From Atlantibacter hermannii (GTDB lineage Bacteria > Pseudomonadota > Gammaproteobacteria > Enterobacterales > Enterobacteriaceae), in the NCBI RefSeq assembly GCF_009907385.1, contig NZ_JAAATR010000031.1, positions 1-64,000 on the forward strand: a stretch of DNA of 64,000 nucleotides, given 5' to 3'. The translations under genes and the position numbers were made by a program. Below, in pieces: positions 28,447-38,882 of the stretch. Each line of letters starts with the position of its first letter. Position 1 is the stretch's first letter. The notes under the pieces are model-generated. The model worked only from the letters and a program-made list of their open reading frames with translations. It made no database searches and was not told the DNA's origin.

Positions 28447-29958
28447 ATGCAGCAAACCACACAACGGCAGGCGCGGGTCAGCGCAGGAAAGGGCGATCGT
28501 CCGGCATTTCAGCCTACCTCAAAACTCAATCTGCAAACCCGCAAGCCGCGCGATAAAAAAATGTGCGCCACCCTGCAGGAGGCTATTCGCCGTTCAGGAT
28601 TGCAGGATGGGATGACCATTTCTTTCCATCACGCTTTTCGCGGCGGCGATTTAACGCTGAATCTGGTGATGGACGCCATTGCCGGAATGGGATTTAAAAA
28701 CCTGACGCTGGCGTCCAGCTCGCTGAGCGACTGCCACGCGCCGCTGGTGGAGCATATCCGCAATAACGTCGTAAGCCGAATTTATACCTCCGGGTTGCGC
28801 GGGCCGCTGGCGGAAGAAATTTCCCGCGGCTTACTGGCCGAGCCGGTGCAGATCCACTCCCACGGCGGCCGCGTGCAGTTGGTCAACAGCGGCGAGCTGG
28901 CGATTGACGTGGCGTTTCTCGGGGTGCCCTCCTGCGACCCCTACGGCAATGCCAATGGTTACACCGGCACAGCCTGCTGCGGATCGCTGGGCTACGCCAA
29001 AGTGGATGCGGAGCATGCTCGTCAGGTCGTGCTGTTGACCGAAGCGCTGCTGCCGTATCCCCATCATCCTGCCAGCATCGCTCAGGATTGCGTCGACTTG
29101 ATTGTGCAGATCGACCGTGTCGGGGATGCCGACAAAATTGGCGCCGACGCCACTCGCATGACGTCCAACCCGCGCGAGCTACTGATTGCCCGCCATGCGG
29201 CGGACGTGGTGGTCAATTCCGGTTACTTCAAACCCGGTTTCTCGCTGCAAACCGGCACCGGGGGCGCGTCGCTGGCGGTGACGCGCTTTCTGGAAGACAA
29301 AATGCGCAGCCGCAATGTCCACGCCGACTTCGCGCTGGGCGGCATTACCTCCACCATGGTCGATCTGCACGAAAAGGGATTGATCAAAAAGCTGCTCGAC
29401 GTTCAGAGCTTTGACCGCGCCGCTGCGGAGTCGCTGGCCCGCAATCTCAACCACATTGAAATAAGCGCTAACCAGTACGCCAACTGGGGTTCCAAAGGCG
29501 CGAGCGTCGACCGTCTCGACGTGGTGGTGCTGAGCGCGCTGGAGATCGATACCCAGTTTAACGTCAACGTGCTGACCGGCTCGGACGGCGTGTTGCGCGG
29601 CGCATCCGGCGGCCACTGCGACACGGCGGTGGCGGCGGCGCTGTCGATTATCGTTGCGCCGCTGGTGCGCGGACGCATCCCCACCCTGGTGGATAGCGTG
29701 ACCACCTGCGTCACGCCCGGTTCCAGCGTCGACATCCTGGTGACCGACCACGGCACGGCCGTCAATCCGGCGCGCCCGGAGCTGGCAGAGCGCCTGAAAC
29801 AGGCCGGGCTGCGCGTGGTCACTATCGAATGGCTGCGGGAAAGGGCGCGCATCCTGACAGGCGATCCCTGTCCGATTGCCTTTACCGACCGGGTTATCGC
29901 CGTGGTGCGCTACCGCGACGGCTCGGTGATCGACGTGGTTCATCAGGTGAAGGAATAG
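28447..29958 (+). CDS. citF: CitF, citrate lyase alpha subunit (citrate:acetyl-ACP transferase)
   Basis: Exchanges citrate for acetate on the carrier protein. 503 residues. The start at 28447 (MQQTTQRQARVSAGKGDR) has GAGGAG upstream; the frame is open earlier within citE but that is shadow. Family blocks include RKPRDKKMCATLQEAI, MTISFHHAFRGGD, CDPYGNANG, GASGGHCDTAVAA and the ending IAVVRYRDGSVIDVV. It completes the CitDEF lyase. Confidence 0.97.
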   Translation: MQQTTQRQARVSAGKGDRPAFQPTSKLNLQTRKPRDKKMCATLQEAIRRSGLQDGMTISFHHAFRGGDLTLNLVMDAIAGMGFKNLTLASSSLSDCHAPLVEHIRNNVVSRIYTSGLRGPLAEEISRGLLAEPVQIHSHGGRVQLVNSGELAIDVAFLGVPSCDPYGNANGYTGTACCGSLGYAKVDAEHARQVVLLTEALLPYPHHPASIAQDCVDLIVQIDRVGDADKIGADATRMTSNPRELLIARHAADVVVNSGYFKPGFSLQTGTGGASLAVTRFLEDKMRSRNVHADFALGGITSTMVDLHEKGLIKKLLDVQSFDRAAAESLARNLNHIEISANQYANWGSKGASVDRLDVVVLSALEIDTQFNVNVLTGSDGVLRGASGGHCDTAVAAALSIIVAPLVRGRIPTLVDSVTTCVTPGSSVDILVTDHGTAVNPARPELAERLKQAGLRVVTIEWLRERARILTGDPCPIAFTDRVIAVVRYRDGSVIDVVHQVKE

Positions 29959-29961
29959 GCC

Positions 29962-30492
29962 ATGACGCGTTCTGCGGATCGTGCCGTCACGCTGCCGGCG
30001 CTGCTGGCCAGCCGGGATGCGCGCCAGGCGCGGCAAACGGCCTGGCTCAGGCAACATGGGGTCACGCTGATCTCCTTTACCGTCGTCGCCCCCGGCCCGG
30101 TGAAAGACAGCGATCTCACCCGGCGGGTTTTTGGTCACGGCCTCCGGGCGCTGGAAGACATGGCGCGCGACGCCAGTTGGCCGGTGATCGCCCAGGCATC
30201 CTTTGCCCTGATTACCGGCCCGGAAGCGCTGCTGGCGATTAACGCCCCGGCGCAGACGGTAAAGCGCGCCGCCATCACGCTGGAGCAGACGCACCCGCTG
30301 GGGCGGCTGTGGGATATCGACGTTTTCACGTCGCAGGGCGAAATCCTGAGCCGCCAGCAATTTTCCCTGCCGCCGCGCGCCTGCCTGATTTGCTCCCGCG
30401 CCGCAGCGCTCTGCGCCCGCGAGCAATCCCACTCCCTTGCTGAACTGCTGGCCCATATGGAGACGCGCCTGAATGATGCCGAACACGCTTGA
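29962..30492 (+). CDS. citX: CitX, apo-citrate lyase phosphoribosyl-dephospho-CoA transferase
   Basis: Transfers the prosthetic-group precursor onto Ser14 of CitD. 176 residues with the family blocks [40 protein letters not shown] and the Cys-containing ending [16 protein letters not shown]. Three bases after citF; overlaps citG by 20 bases. Confidence 0.94.
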   Translation: MTRSADRAVTLPALLASRDARQARQTAWLRQHGVTLISFTVVAPGPVKDSDLTRRVFGHGLRALEDMARDASWPVIAQASFALITGPEALLAINAPAQTVKRAAITLEQTHPLGRLWDIDVFTSQGEILSRQQFSLPPRACLICSRAAALCAREQSHSLAELLAHMETRLNDAEHA

Positions 30493-31417
30493 GCAGGGAG
30501 GCCTTGCGCCGCACATCACCGCGCATTACAGCGACTGCGCCTGGCGGGCCATGCTGGCGGAAGTGAATCTCTCGCCCAAGCCCGGCCTGGTGGACCGCTA
30601 TAACAGCGGCGCGCACCGGGACATGGCGCTGGAGGACTTTTACCGCAGCGCGGATGCCATCCGCCTGTGGCTGCCGCGCTTTGTGGAGATGGGCGCATGC
30701 AGCGCTGGCTTGCCGGAAAGCGCGGTGCTGGCAGCGATCCGCCCCCTCGGGATGGCCTGCGAAGCGGCAATGTTCCGCGCCACCGCCGGGGTGAATACCC
30801 ATAAAGGCAGCATTTTCTCGCTGGGGCTGCTGTGTACGGCGGCGGGGCGATTAACCCAACAGCAGCAACGGGTCACGCCAGAAGCGCTGTGCCGCCTGGT
30901 CGCGGGGTTTTGTCAGGGGCTCACCGCACGCGAGCTGGCGCAGCACAACGCCGGGCAAACGGCGGGCCAGCGCCTCTATGTGCAGCTCGGTCTGACCGGC
31001 GCGCGAGGCGAAGCCGAAGCCGGATTCCCGCTGGTGCGCGACCATGCGTTACCCCATTACCTGGCCCTGAAAGCGCAGGGCGTCGACCCGGAACTGGCGC
31101 TGCTCGACACGCTGCTGGTGTTGATGGCGCGCAATGGCGACACCAATGTGGCGTCGCGCGGCGGCGCTGACGGCCTGCGCTGGCTGCAACACAGGGCGAT
31201 CGCGCTGCTGCGCCAGGGCGGGATCCGTCGTGCGTCAGACCTTCAGGCGCTCGTCGAATTCGATAATGCCTGTATCGCCCGCCATCTCAGCCCCGGCGGC
31301 AGCGCCGATCTGCTGATCGTTACCTGGTTTTTAGCTGAAATTTCAACCGTTAAATCTCAAACACTAACAAGCACAAGCTTTTCATGGAGAAACAGCGATG
31401 ACTGCTTCAAAAGATAA
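30473..31417 (+). CDS. citG: CitG, triphosphoribosyl-dephospho-CoA synthase
   Basis: Makes 2'-(5''-triphosphoribosyl)-3'-dephospho-CoA, the precursor of the citrate lyase cofactor. 314 residues, mostly helical. Signatures are [33 protein letters not shown] and [14 protein letters not shown]. The start used here overlaps citX; an internal start would lose part of the conserved N-terminus. The last about 25 residues ([20 protein letters not shown]) look like read-through into the citT leader, and the stop overlaps citT by 20 bases. Confidence 0.94.
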   Translation: MMPNTLEQGGLAPHITAHYSDCAWRAMLAEVNLSPKPGLVDRYNSGAHRDMALEDFYRSADAIRLWLPRFVEMGACSAGLPESAVLAAIRPLGMACEAAMFRATAGVNTHKGSIFSLGLLCTAAGRLTQQQQRVTPEALCRLVAGFCQGLTARELAQHNAGQTAGQRLYVQLGLTGARGEAEAGFPLVRDHALPHYLALKAQGVDPELALLDTLLVLMARNGDTNVASRGGADGLRWLQHRAIALLRQGGIRRASDLQALVEFDNACIARHLSPGGSADLLIVTWFLAEISTVKSQTLTSTSFSWRNSDDCFKR

Positions 31418-32861
31418 GATATGGAAATTACTGGCCCCGCTGGTGGTAATGGGCGTCATGTTGCTCATTCCGGTTCCTGACGGTATGCCGCCGCAGGCAT
31501 GGCACTATTTTGCCGTGTTTGTCGCGATGATCGTTGGGATGATCCTCGAACCCATTCCGGCTACGGCGATCAGCTTTATCGCCGTCACGATTTGCGTCAT
31601 CGGCAGCGATTATCTGCTGTTTGATGCCAGCGAACTGGCCGACCCGAAATTCGACGCCGGTAAACAGGCGCTAAAGTGGGGGCTGGCGGGCTTCTCCAGC
31701 ACCACGGTGTGGCTGGTGTTCGGGGCGTTTATATTCGCGCTGGGTTATGAAGTGACGGGGCTGGGGCGCCGTATCGCGCTGTTTATGGTCAAGTTTATGG
31801 GTAAACGTACCCTGACGCTCGGCTATGCCATCGTGATTATCGATATCCTGCTGGCGCCGTTCACCCCGTCGAATACCGCGCGCACCGGCGGCACCGTGTT
31901 CCCGGTTATCAAAAACCTGCCGCCGCTGTTTAACTCCCATCCCAACGATCCGTCATCACGCCGCATCGGCGGCTATCTGATGTGGATGATGGTGATCAGT
32001 ACCAGCCTCAGCTCCTCAATGTTCGTCACCGGCGCCGCGCCGAACGTGCTGGGCCTTGAGTTCGTCAGCAAAATCGCCGGGATTCAGATCAGCTGGCTGA
32101 CCTGGTTCCTGGGCTTTTTACCGGTGGGCATTATTCTGCTGATTATCGCGCCGTGGCTCTCGTATGTGCTGTATAAACCGGAAGTGACCCACAGTGCGGA
32201 AGTTTCCAGCTGGGCCAGCGGCGCGCTGAAAGAGATGGGCGCGTTGACCCAGAAAGAGATCACCCTGATTGGCCTGGTGCTGCTGAGCCTGGCGCTGTGG
32301 GTGTTCGGCGGTGAAGCCATTGACGCCACGGCAGTGGGCTTGCTGGCGGTATCGTTAATGCTGGCCCTGCACGTGGTGCCGTGGAAAGAGATCACCAAAT
32401 ATCACAGCGCCTGGAACACCCTGGTGAACCTGTCGACGCTGGTGGTGATGGCCAACGGTCTGACGCGTTCCGGGTTTATCGACTGGTTTGCGAAAACCAT
32501 GAGCACCCATCTGGAAGGGTTCTCGCCCACCGGCACGGTGATCGCGCTGGTATTAGTGTTCTACTTCGCGCACTACCTGTTCGCCAGCCTGTCGGCGCAT
32601 ACCGCCACTATGCTGCCGGTGATCCTCGCGGTGGGTAAAGGCATCCCGGGCGTACCGATGGAACACTTGTGTATCCTGCTGGTGCTGTCAATCGGTATCA
32701 TGGGCTGCCTGACGCCGTATGCCACCGGCCCCGGCGTGATCATCTACGGCTGCGGCTACGTGAAGTCCAAAGATTACTGGCGGCTCGGCGCGATTTTCGG
32801 GGTGATTTATATCTCGATGCTGATGCTGGTCGGCTGGCCGATTCTGGCGCTCTGGAACTGA
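31398..32861 (+). CDS. citT: CitT, citrate:succinate antiporter
   Basis: Inner-membrane DASS-family carrier of 487 residues that takes up citrate in exchange for succinate during fermentation. About a dozen hydrophobic helices are visible. Conserved pieces are [16 protein letters not shown] (cation/substrate Ser-Asn-Thr loop), [25 protein letters not shown] and the [11 protein letters not shown] segment. RBS GGAG lies 8 bases before the start. Last gene of the operon, before a strong terminator. Confidence 0.96.
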   Translation: MTASKDKIWKLLAPLVVMGVMLLIPVPDGMPPQAWHYFAVFVAMIVGMILEPIPATAISFIAVTICVIGSDYLLFDASELADPKFDAGKQALKWGLAGFSSTTVWLVFGAFIFALGYEVTGLGRRIALFMVKFMGKRTLTLGYAIVIIDILLAPFTPSNTARTGGTVFPVIKNLPPLFNSHPNDPSSRRIGGYLMWMMVISTSLSSSMFVTGAAPNVLGLEFVSKIAGIQISWLTWFLGFLPVGIILLIIAPWLSYVLYKPEVTHSAEVSSWASGALKEMGALTQKEITLIGLVLLSLALWVFGGEAIDATAVGLLAVSLMLALHVVPWKEITKYHSAWNTLVNLSTLVVMANGLTRSGFIDWFAKTMSTHLEGFSPTGTVIALVLVFYFAHYLFASLSAHTATMLPVILAVGKGIPGVPMEHLCILLVLSIGIMGCLTPYATGPGVIIYGCGYVKSKDYWRLGAIFGVIYISMLMLVGWPILALWN

Positions 32862-32878
32862 TCCTCATCTTGCTGATA

Positions 32879-32906
32879 AGCGCCTCGTCGGGGCGCTTTT
32901 TTTTGT
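32879..32906 (+). terminator. Intrinsic terminator of the cit operon
   Basis: Stem AAGCGCC / GGCGCTT (32879-32885 with 32892-32898) followed by about eight T residues. Confidence 0.92.
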
Positions 32907-33014
32907 TTTACCACCCCCCAATCTTTTCCCCCGCGTGAAGTGGTTCAGGTTAGCGGAATGTTATAAAGTCGAACCTTGTTTGACGTATTTGACTTATTCC
33001 AGGGAGCATCACCC

Positions 33015-33872
33015 ATGAACCGGCAGCGGCAAGCCGATCTGTTTTTAGTGTTAACCACGCTTATTGCCGCCTGCGGCTGGATCTTCTCCAAAGAAGCGAT
33101 TGCCGGAATGCCGGTGTTCGCGTTTCTCGGCGTGCGGTTTTTCTTCGCCTCGCTGGTGCTGTTGCCATTTTGTCGCGGTCAGGCTATTCCGCGCCATCAG
33201 TGGCGGCAGGTGCTGACCAGCGGCGTCTGGATGGCGTTAACCATGTGCCTGTGGATCTACTCGGTATCCAGCACGCCGTCGCTGGGCGAAGGGGCATTTA
33301 TTATGAGCCTCGCCATGCTGTTTGTACCGCTGACGGCGTGGGTGATGATGCGGGTGCGTCCGGCGCGGGCGTACTGGGAGTGTTTACCGGTGGCGGGGAT
33401 TGGCCTGGCGCTGTTAAGCCTGCACAGCCCGATATCATTTCACCCCAGCCAGGGCTGGTTTTTACTGACGGCGCTGGTGCAGTCGATCTCGTTTTGCTAT
33501 ACCAGCCGCTGTGCCCGGGAGGTGCCGTTAATCCCGCTGACCACCGCACAACTGATGATGACGGGCCTCGTTGGCCTGGCGATTTCCGCCAGCGTCGAAC
33601 ACATTACCCAGCCGTTTAGTTGGTCTATTGCACTGTGGGTGCTGGCCAGTATTTTCATCGCCACCAGCCTGCGCTTCGCGTTGCAGTTGCAGGGGCAAAA
33701 ATACGCTGCTGTCGCCAGCGCCGCCCTGATTATGGTGCTGGAACCGCTGTTCACCGTAATAGCTGCCGGGATTTGGTATGGTGAGCGTCTGCCCACCCAG
33801 AAAATTATCGGCGGCATTCTGATCCTGCTCGCTCAAATCTGGTTCCGCTGGCGGATGATCAACCGCGTCTAA
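33015..33872 (+). CDS. EamA/DMT-family membrane exporter
   Basis: 285-residue inner-membrane protein with about ten helices and two EamA repeats (residues about 5-135 and 145-280). It opens with ADLFLVLTTLIAACGWIFSKEAIAGMP and ends in the second-repeat signature VLEPLFTVIAAGIWYGERLPTQKIIGGILIL. Start 33015 is chosen because AGGGAG precedes it; the earlier in-frame ATG at 32976 would prepend hydrophilic residues. Drug/metabolite transporters of this type export amino acids or metabolites, but the substrate is unknown. It occupies the place where norR usually stands next to norV. Confidence 0.88.
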   Translation: MNRQRQADLFLVLTTLIAACGWIFSKEAIAGMPVFAFLGVRFFFASLVLLPFCRGQAIPRHQWRQVLTSGVWMALTMCLWIYSVSSTPSLGEGAFIMSLAMLFVPLTAWVMMRVRPARAYWECLPVAGIGLALLSLHSPISFHPSQGWFLLTALVQSISFCYTSRCAREVPLIPLTTAQLMMTGLVGLAISASVEHITQPFSWSIALWVLASIFIATSLRFALQLQGQKYAAVASAALIMVLEPLFTVIAAGIWYGERLPTQKIIGGILILLAQIWFRWRMINRV

Positions 33873-33889
33873 TCGTCTGGCTGTATGCA

Positions 33890-33945
33890 GTCATTTTGAC
33901 ATTTAATCTGGTCAAAATGACTGTTTTCAGGATAGTCATTTTAAC
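33890..33945. promoter_or_regulatory. Three NorR-type binding boxes upstream of norV
   Basis: Three 11-bp dyads with the NorR core GTCA-N3-TGAC: GTCATTTTGAC (33890-33900), GTCAAAATGAC (33911-33921) and GTCATTTTAAC (33935-33945, one mismatch). They are spaced 21 and 24 bases apart, near two helical turns, as in the three-site norV enhancer of E. coli. They lie 55-115 bases upstream of the sigma-54 promoter. Confidence 0.85.
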
Positions 33946-33999
33946 CTTCTTTATTGTCACTGAATTAAATAAATTGTTATAAATCATATAATTAGAAAG

Positions 34000-34015
34000 T
34001 TGGCACGCAACTTGA
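34000..34015 (+). promoter_or_regulatory. Sigma-54 promoter of norVW
   Basis: TTGGCACGCAACTTGA has the -24 GG (34002-34003) and, ten bases on, GA in place of the usual -12 GC (34014-34015). It lies 53 bases before the norV start, behind the three NorR boxes. Confidence 0.8.
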
Positions 34016-34067
34016 TATATGAGCCATATCGCAATCGAATTTATTTTCATGAACACAAGAGGTTGAT

Positions 34068-35516
34068 ATGGCTATTCTGGTTAAGAACACGATTTCCTGG
34101 GTTGGTCAGCGTGACTGGGAAGTGCGCGATTTTCACGGCACCGAATACAAAACGCTGCGCGGCAGCAGCTACAACAGCTACCTCATCCGTGAAGAAAAAA
34201 ATGTGCTGATCGACACTGTCGATCACAAATTCAGCCGCGAGTTCGTGCAGAACCTGCGCGGCGAAATCGATCTGGCGGATATCGATTACATCATCATTAA
34301 CCACGCCGAAGAAGATCACGCGGGCGCGCTGACCGAGCTGATGATGCAAATCCCCGACACCCCGATCTACTGCACCGCCAACGCCATTGACTCCATTAAC
34401 GGCCACCATCACCACCCGGAGTGGAATTTCCACGTGGTGAAAACCGGTGACACGCTGGATATTGGCAATGGCAAACAGCTGATCTTCGTCGAAACGCCGA
34501 TGCTGCACTGGCCGGACAGTATGATGACTTATATGACCGGCGATGCGGTGCTGTTCAGTAACGATGCCTTCGGCCAGCACTATTGCGACGAACGCCTGTT
34601 TAACGATGAAGTGGATCAGACTGAACTGTTCGAACAGTGCCAGCGCTACTACGCCAACATCCTGACGCCGTTTAGCCGCCTGGTCACGCCAAAAATCACC
34701 GAGATCCTCGGCTTCAACCTGCCGGTGGATATGATTGCGACCTCTCACGGCGTGGTATGGCGTGAAAACCCGACTCAAATCGTCGAGCTGTATCTGAAGT
34801 GGGCGGCGGACTATCAGGAAGATCGCATTACCATCTTCTACGACACCATGTCCAACAACACCCGCATGATGGCCGACGCTATCGCCCAGGGCATCAACGA
34901 AGTTGATCCGGTGGTGGCGGTGAAAATTTTCAACGTGGCGCGCAGCGATAAAAATGAAATCCTGACCAACGTGTTCCGCTCCAAAGGCGTGCTGGTGGGG
35001 ACTTCCACCATGAACAACGTGATGATGCCGAAAATCGCCGGCCTGGTGGAAGAGATGACCGGTCTGCGCTTCCGTAATAAACGCGCCAGCGCGTTCGGTT
35101 CGCACGGCTGGAGCGGCGGCGCGGTAGACCGCCTGTCTACCCGCTTGCAGGATGCCGGGTTTGAAATGTCCCTGAGCCTGAAAGCCAAATGGCGTCCGGA
35201 TGTGGATGCGCTGGAACTGTGCCGCCAGCATGGCCGCGACATCGCCCGTCAGTGGGCGCTCGCACCGCTGCCGGAAGCCACGGTGAAAACAGAGCCGAAG
35301 CCGGATGACAGCGCCAGCGCCGCCGTTGTTGACGCCGATCTCGGCCCTTGCATGCAGTGCAGCGTTTGCCAGTGGATTTACGATCCGGCAGTCGGCGAGC
35401 CGATGCAGGATGTCCAGCCGGGCACGCCATGGAGCGACGTGCCGGACAACTTCCTGTGCCCCGAATGTTCGCTGGGTAAAGACGTCTTCGATGAGCTGGC
35501 AACGGAGGCGGTATGA
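34068..35516 (+). CDS. norV: NorV, anaerobic nitric oxide reductase flavorubredoxin
   Basis: Cytoplasmic enzyme reducing NO to N2O without oxygen. 482 residues in three domains. The first is a beta-lactamase-like di-iron domain with ligands H79, E81, D83 and H84 in NHAEEDHAG. The second is a flavodoxin-like FMN domain (about 255-400, [17 protein letters not shown] and [12 protein letters not shown]). The third is a C-terminal rubredoxin with CMQCSVCQW and LCPECSLGK Cys pairs. Overlaps norW by 4 bases. Expected to be activated by NorR and sigma-54 from the sites just upstream. Confidence 0.97.
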   Translation: MAILVKNTISWVGQRDWEVRDFHGTEYKTLRGSSYNSYLIREEKNVLIDTVDHKFSREFVQNLRGEIDLADIDYIIINHAEEDHAGALTELMMQIPDTPIYCTANAIDSINGHHHHPEWNFHVVKTGDTLDIGNGKQLIFVETPMLHWPDSMMTYMTGDAVLFSNDAFGQHYCDERLFNDEVDQTELFEQCQRYYANILTPFSRLVTPKITEILGFNLPVDMIATSHGVVWRENPTQIVELYLKWAADYQEDRITIFYDTMSNNTRMMADAIAQGINEVDPVVAVKIFNVARSDKNEILTNVFRSKGVLVGTSTMNNVMMPKIAGLVEEMTGLRFRNKRASAFGSHGWSGGAVDRLSTRLQDAGFEMSLSLKAKWRPDVDALELCRQHGRDIARQWALAPLPEATVKTEPKPDDSASAAVVDADLGPCMQCSVCQWIYDPAVGEPMQDVQPGTPWSDVPDNFLCPECSLGKDVFDELATEAV

Positions 35517-36646
35517 GCCACGGGATCGTCATTATCGGGTCGGGCTTCGCGGCCCGACAGTTAGTCAAAAACCTGCGTAAACAGGACAGCCAGGTGGCCA
35601 TCAGCGTGATTGCCGCCGACAGTATCGATGAATACAACAAGCCCGATCTCAGCCACGTCATCAGCCTGCGCCAGCGCGCCGACGAGATGACGCGTCAGTC
35701 GGCGGGCGAGTTCGCCGAGCAGTACAACGTGCGCCTGTTCCCGTACACCTGGATCACAGCGATCGATGCCCAGGCCCGTGTGGTAAAAAGCACCGATAAC
35801 CAGTGGTCCTATGACAAACTGGTGCTGGCGACCGGGGCCAGCGCGTTTATCCCGCCGGTGGCCGGGCGCGAACTGATGCTGACGCTCAACAGCCAACTGG
35901 AGTATCGCGCCTGCGAGTCGCAGTTGTTTGATGCGCGTCGGGTGCTGATCGTTGGCGGCGGATTGATCGGTAGCGAACTGGCGATGGATTTCACCCGCGC
36001 GGGTAAATCCGTCACGCTGGTGGATAACGCGGCCAGCATTCTGGCTTCGCTGATGCCGCCGGAAGTGAGCAGTCGCTTACAGCATCGTCTGACGGATATG
36101 GGCGTACATCTGCTGCTCAAATCGCAGTTGCAGTCGCTGGAGCAAACCGCCAACGGCATTCGCGCCGCCTTCGATCGCGAGCGTCATGTAGAGGTGGATG
36201 CGGTGATCTCCGCGACGGGCTTACGTCCGGAAACCGCGCTGGCGCGCAGCGCCGGTGTGGCGGTGAATCGCGGAATTGTGGTGGACAGCACGCTGAAAAG
36301 CAGCAATCCGGATATTTACGCGCTGGGCGACTGTGCGGAAATCGACGGTCAGTTGCTGCCGTTCCTGCAACCGATCCAGATTAGCGCCATGACGCTGGCG
36401 AAGAACCTGCTCGGCGGCAACGCGCCGCTAAAACTGCCTGCCATGCTGGTTAAAGTGAAAACGCCGGAACTGCCGCTGCATCTGGCGGGTGAAACCCGTC
36501 GCAGCGATCTGAACTGGCAAATTATCACCGAATCCCAGGGCATGGTCGCGAAAGGCGTGGACGCCGAAGGCCAGCTACGTGCTTTTGTGGTCAGCGAAGA
36601 TAAGATGAAAGAGGCCTTTGCCTTGCTCAAAGCCTTATCTGCGTAA
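35513..36646 (+). CDS. norW: NorW, flavorubredoxin reductase
   Basis: NADH-dependent FAD enzyme that feeds electrons to the rubredoxin domain of NorV. 377 residues. It begins with the FAD dinucleotide fold [18 protein letters not shown] second GxGxxG-type motif, [17 protein letters not shown], binds NADH at about residue 145; the FAD-closing block is [12 protein letters not shown]. The start overlaps the norV stop (ATGA). Confidence 0.96.
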   Translation: MSHGIVIIGSGFAARQLVKNLRKQDSQVAISVIAADSIDEYNKPDLSHVISLRQRADEMTRQSAGEFAEQYNVRLFPYTWITAIDAQARVVKSTDNQWSYDKLVLATGASAFIPPVAGRELMLTLNSQLEYRACESQLFDARRVLIVGGGLIGSELAMDFTRAGKSVTLVDNAASILASLMPPEVSSRLQHRLTDMGVHLLLKSQLQSLEQTANGIRAAFDRERHVEVDAVISATGLRPETALARSAGVAVNRGIVVDSTLKSSNPDIYALGDCAEIDGQLLPFLQPIQISAMTLAKNLLGGNAPLKLPAMLVKVKTPELPLHLAGETRRSDLNWQIITESQGMVAKGVDAEGQLRAFVVSEDKMKEAFALLKALSA

Positions 36647-36702
36647 CGCATTAAACCTCATTTTTCAACGCACAGGGACGTGCGGTGTCAGTTGGCTTAA
36701 CG

Positions 36703-36733
36703 CCTTTTCGCCCCGTTGCCCCGGGGCTTTTTT
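36703..36733 (+). terminator. Probable intrinsic terminator of norVW
   Basis: G+C-rich stem GCCCCG / CGGGGC with a short loop, followed by TTTTTTATTT, about 60 bases after the norW stop. Confidence 0.75.
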
Positions 36734-36883
36734 ATTTCAGATAGCCTCACTATGTACCGATAAAGCGTGCGGCTTATTGTCGCGGCGGCGCTTGAGACTT
36801 TTGCCTTATTAACGCAGGGGAGTGAAGCGGTGGTGTGCGGCAGAAAAAAGAAAGCCCTGAAGGTCATTTTTTAATTAACCCAC

Positions 36884-37708
36884 GTACTGCACCCATTTAG
36901 TTGGACTCTCAAACTGGAGAGTCCTATGCCCGGACGTAAATATACCCTCGAAGAACGCCTCGAAGTCGTTATGCACTATCTTGCTAGCGATGAAGGCTAT
37001 CGGTTAACTTCAGCCCGTTTCCACATTCCCAGAACCCAGGTGAGAATCTGGGTTGCAGCCTGTGATGCTTATGGAGAAGAAGGATTAAAGCTCAGAAATA
37101 AGGGCGTATCCATTGACCTTAAAGCAGCTATCAAAGTAAAGCGTTACACCTCATGGCGTGGCGAATGGGGAAGTGCTGCTGCCAATATCCTGCAACGAAA
37201 CTTCAAAGCCAGCCGGCCTAATGAAAAATGGGTCACAGACGTCGCCGAGTTTGCTGTCAATGGCCGGAAACTCTATCTGTCCTCCATCATCGATCTTTTC
37301 AATAATGAAGTGATTTCCTACAGTATTTCGGAACACCCAACCATGCCAATGATTGACGACGTGTTGATTAAGGCATTTGCCAGAATGGAGGAAAACAGCA
37401 AACCAGTACTTCATTCAGATCAGGGATGGCAATACCGGCATCGATGGTATCAGTATCAGTTGCGTGAGTTTGGGGTTTTGCAAAGCATGTCCCGTAAAGG
37501 AAACTGTCTGGATAATGCCTGTGCAGAATGCTTTTTCGGGACCTTAAAATCAGAATGCTTTTACACCCGTAAATTCAACGATGTTGACGAACTGAAGATC
37601 GTTCTTGAGGAGTACATTCATTACTACAATACTCGGCGAATCAGCCTTAAATTTAACGGCCTCAGCCCGGTTGAATATCGCCTGAAAACCTATCCGCTAC
37701 GAATTTGA
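36884..37708 (+). mobile_element. Internally deleted IS3-family element (IS150-like)
   Basis: The left end carries an IS3-type terminal sequence TACTGCACCCATTTAGTTGG (from about 36885) just before the transposase start. The expected right-hand inverted repeat is not found after the coding region, so the 3' end is lost. Inside, the two usual overlapping frames are reduced to one 260-residue fusion. This element marks the left edge of the accessory islet. Confidence 0.8.
36926..37708 (+). pseudogene. Deleted IS3-family transposase, OrfA-OrfB in-frame fusion
   Basis: Residues 1-60 are the OrfA helix-turn-helix (YTLEERLEVVMHYLASDEGY, IPRTQVRIWVAACDAYGEE). Around residue 62-75 the sequence jumps directly into the second half of OrfB (YTSWRGEWGSAAANILQRNF). 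The DDE core is complete: Asp in KWVTDVAEF, Asp in LHSDQGWQYRH and Glu in CLDNACAECFFGTLK. Lost are the OrfA leucine zipper, the frameshift window and the OrfB N-terminal DNA-binding part, so normal transposition is unlikely. The fusion is in frame and uninterrupted, so a protein could still be made. Confidence 0.85.
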
Positions 37709-37851
37709 TGTGGTGATTTTCATCAAGGAAGCATCATAAATAAAATTATGATAAAGCGTAATCAGCTTGCGCAGGATTTTTACATTTTTGATGATAGTGT
37801 TAAGGATATCATCCAGTTCTCAAGCCTGCGCAACATCTGAAATGAATAGGG

Positions 37852-37885
37852 TTTAGGTCCGCTATGAGCGATGAGCGGACCTAAA
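37852..37885. repeat. Perfect 12-bp inverted repeat past the IS remnant
   Basis: TTTAGGTCCGCT (37852-37863) and AGCGGACCTAAA (37874-37885) form an exact stem with a 10-base loop. No T-run follows on either strand. A second inverted repeat, TTGCGCAGG / CCTGCGCAA, lies at 37767-37775 and 37825-37833. They may be element ends or a terminator shared with the aldolase gene; the function is unknown. Confidence 0.6.
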
Positions 37886-37967
37886 GATATAGCTTCAAAC
37901 ATGCGATGATGATTGATATCCAGCCAGGTTTCAGAAGGACCGACAGACTGCCGGTCCTGCGGGGAGA

Positions 37968-38861
37968 TTACTTCAGCTCCAGCTTACTTATCACATGGGC
38001 AATATCCGCGATATCGCCTGCTGACAACGGCTGCAAAGGACGAGGCAGGCAATCCATGTCGGTTAGCCCAAGCACACCAGCAGCTGCGGCAATAACACGA
38101 AGACTTCCACCATGTTTACGGAACAGCGCCCACAAAGGTTCAAGGCGGGCTGTCAGGGCAGTAACGCGTTGATGATCCTTTACCGCCGCGGCTTCAGTGA
38201 TTTGTTTCGCCATCTCAGGGAACAGACCCCCACACACGGAGTACCAGACTTCACAACCAGCGTTTAATCCCAGCCCCGCATAAGCGTCGCCACTGATGCC
38301 GATTGTTACGCCAGGGCGCAGATGTTGACGTAACGCATTCACCCGCTCAGTCGCTGCAGCGGGGCTATCCGGTACGCCAGGGATCTTGACCGAGCGAATC
38401 CCCTCAAGTGATGAGAGACGACCGTGGAGTTCATCCGTAAAGGTAAAATGCGTAGTGCCCGGATTATCATAGATACACACCGGTACAGACACGTGCCGGG
38501 TAACGGTCTCAAAGAGTGAGAATACTTCTTCGTCACGGAGTGGCTGGTAGCTGACCGCCGGGAGTAACAGAGCATTCGCGCCGGCTGCCTGCGCGTCATC
38601 TGCCAGATGCAGGATAGCATCGGTACTGACCGCTCCCACACATACCATCATTGGGATATCCCCGGCATGCTGTTTTGCCAGCGTTGCTACGCGCTTACGC
38701 TGCTCCCGGGTTAGATAGGCGTAGCTTCCGGTTGACCCCAGGAGACCCATAGAATCAACCCGAGCTTCTGTCAGGCGGGAAAGAATATGGCTGAAACCCT
38801 TTTCATCCACTCCTCCGGCGGTGACTGGGGTTAATGGAAACGCCGACAAACCGGTAAACAT
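37968..38861 (-). CDS. DapA/NanA-family class I aldolase (dihydrodipicolinate synthase-like)
   Basis: TIM-barrel enzyme of 297 residues. The Schiff-base Lys is K159 in RSVKIPGV, and the catalytic Tyr is Y131 in CIYDNPGTT. The substrate-carboxylate motif GXXGE of true DapA is here LGSTGSYAYL, so Gly-Glu is replaced by Gly-Ser-Tyr. This argues against lysine synthesis and for another keto-acid substrate. It follows the B3/4-domain gene on the same strand by 21 bases, so they probably form a pair under the divergent XRE-cupin regulator. Confidence 0.87.
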   Translation of the reverse strand: MFTGLSAFPLTPVTAGGVDEKGFSHILSRLTEARVDSMGLLGSTGSYAYLTREQRKRVATLAKQHAGDIPMMVCVGAVSTDAILHLADDAQAAGANALLLPAVSYQPLRDEEVFSLFETVTRHVSVPVCIYDNPGTTHFTFTDELHGRLSSLEGIRSVKIPGVPDSPAAATERVNALRQHLRPGVTIGISGDAYAGLGLNAGCEVWYSVCGGLFPEMAKQITEAAAVKDHQRVTALTARLEPLWALFRKHGGSLRVIAAAAGVLGLTDMDCLPRPLQPLSAGDIADIAHVISKLELK

Positions 38862-38882
38862 AAAAGTTTCTCCTGAATGATA

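Noticed and set aside
34047..35231. 394-codon minus-strand frame opposite norV
   Set aside because: Shadow of norV; rich in His/Ala/Gln with no domain, while norV has every family motif.
37968..38861. Lysine-pathway dapA
   Set aside because: The GxxGE loop expected in DapA is altered to GSTGSY, and the gene sits in an accessory islet with a regulator, so a catabolic aldolase is more likely.
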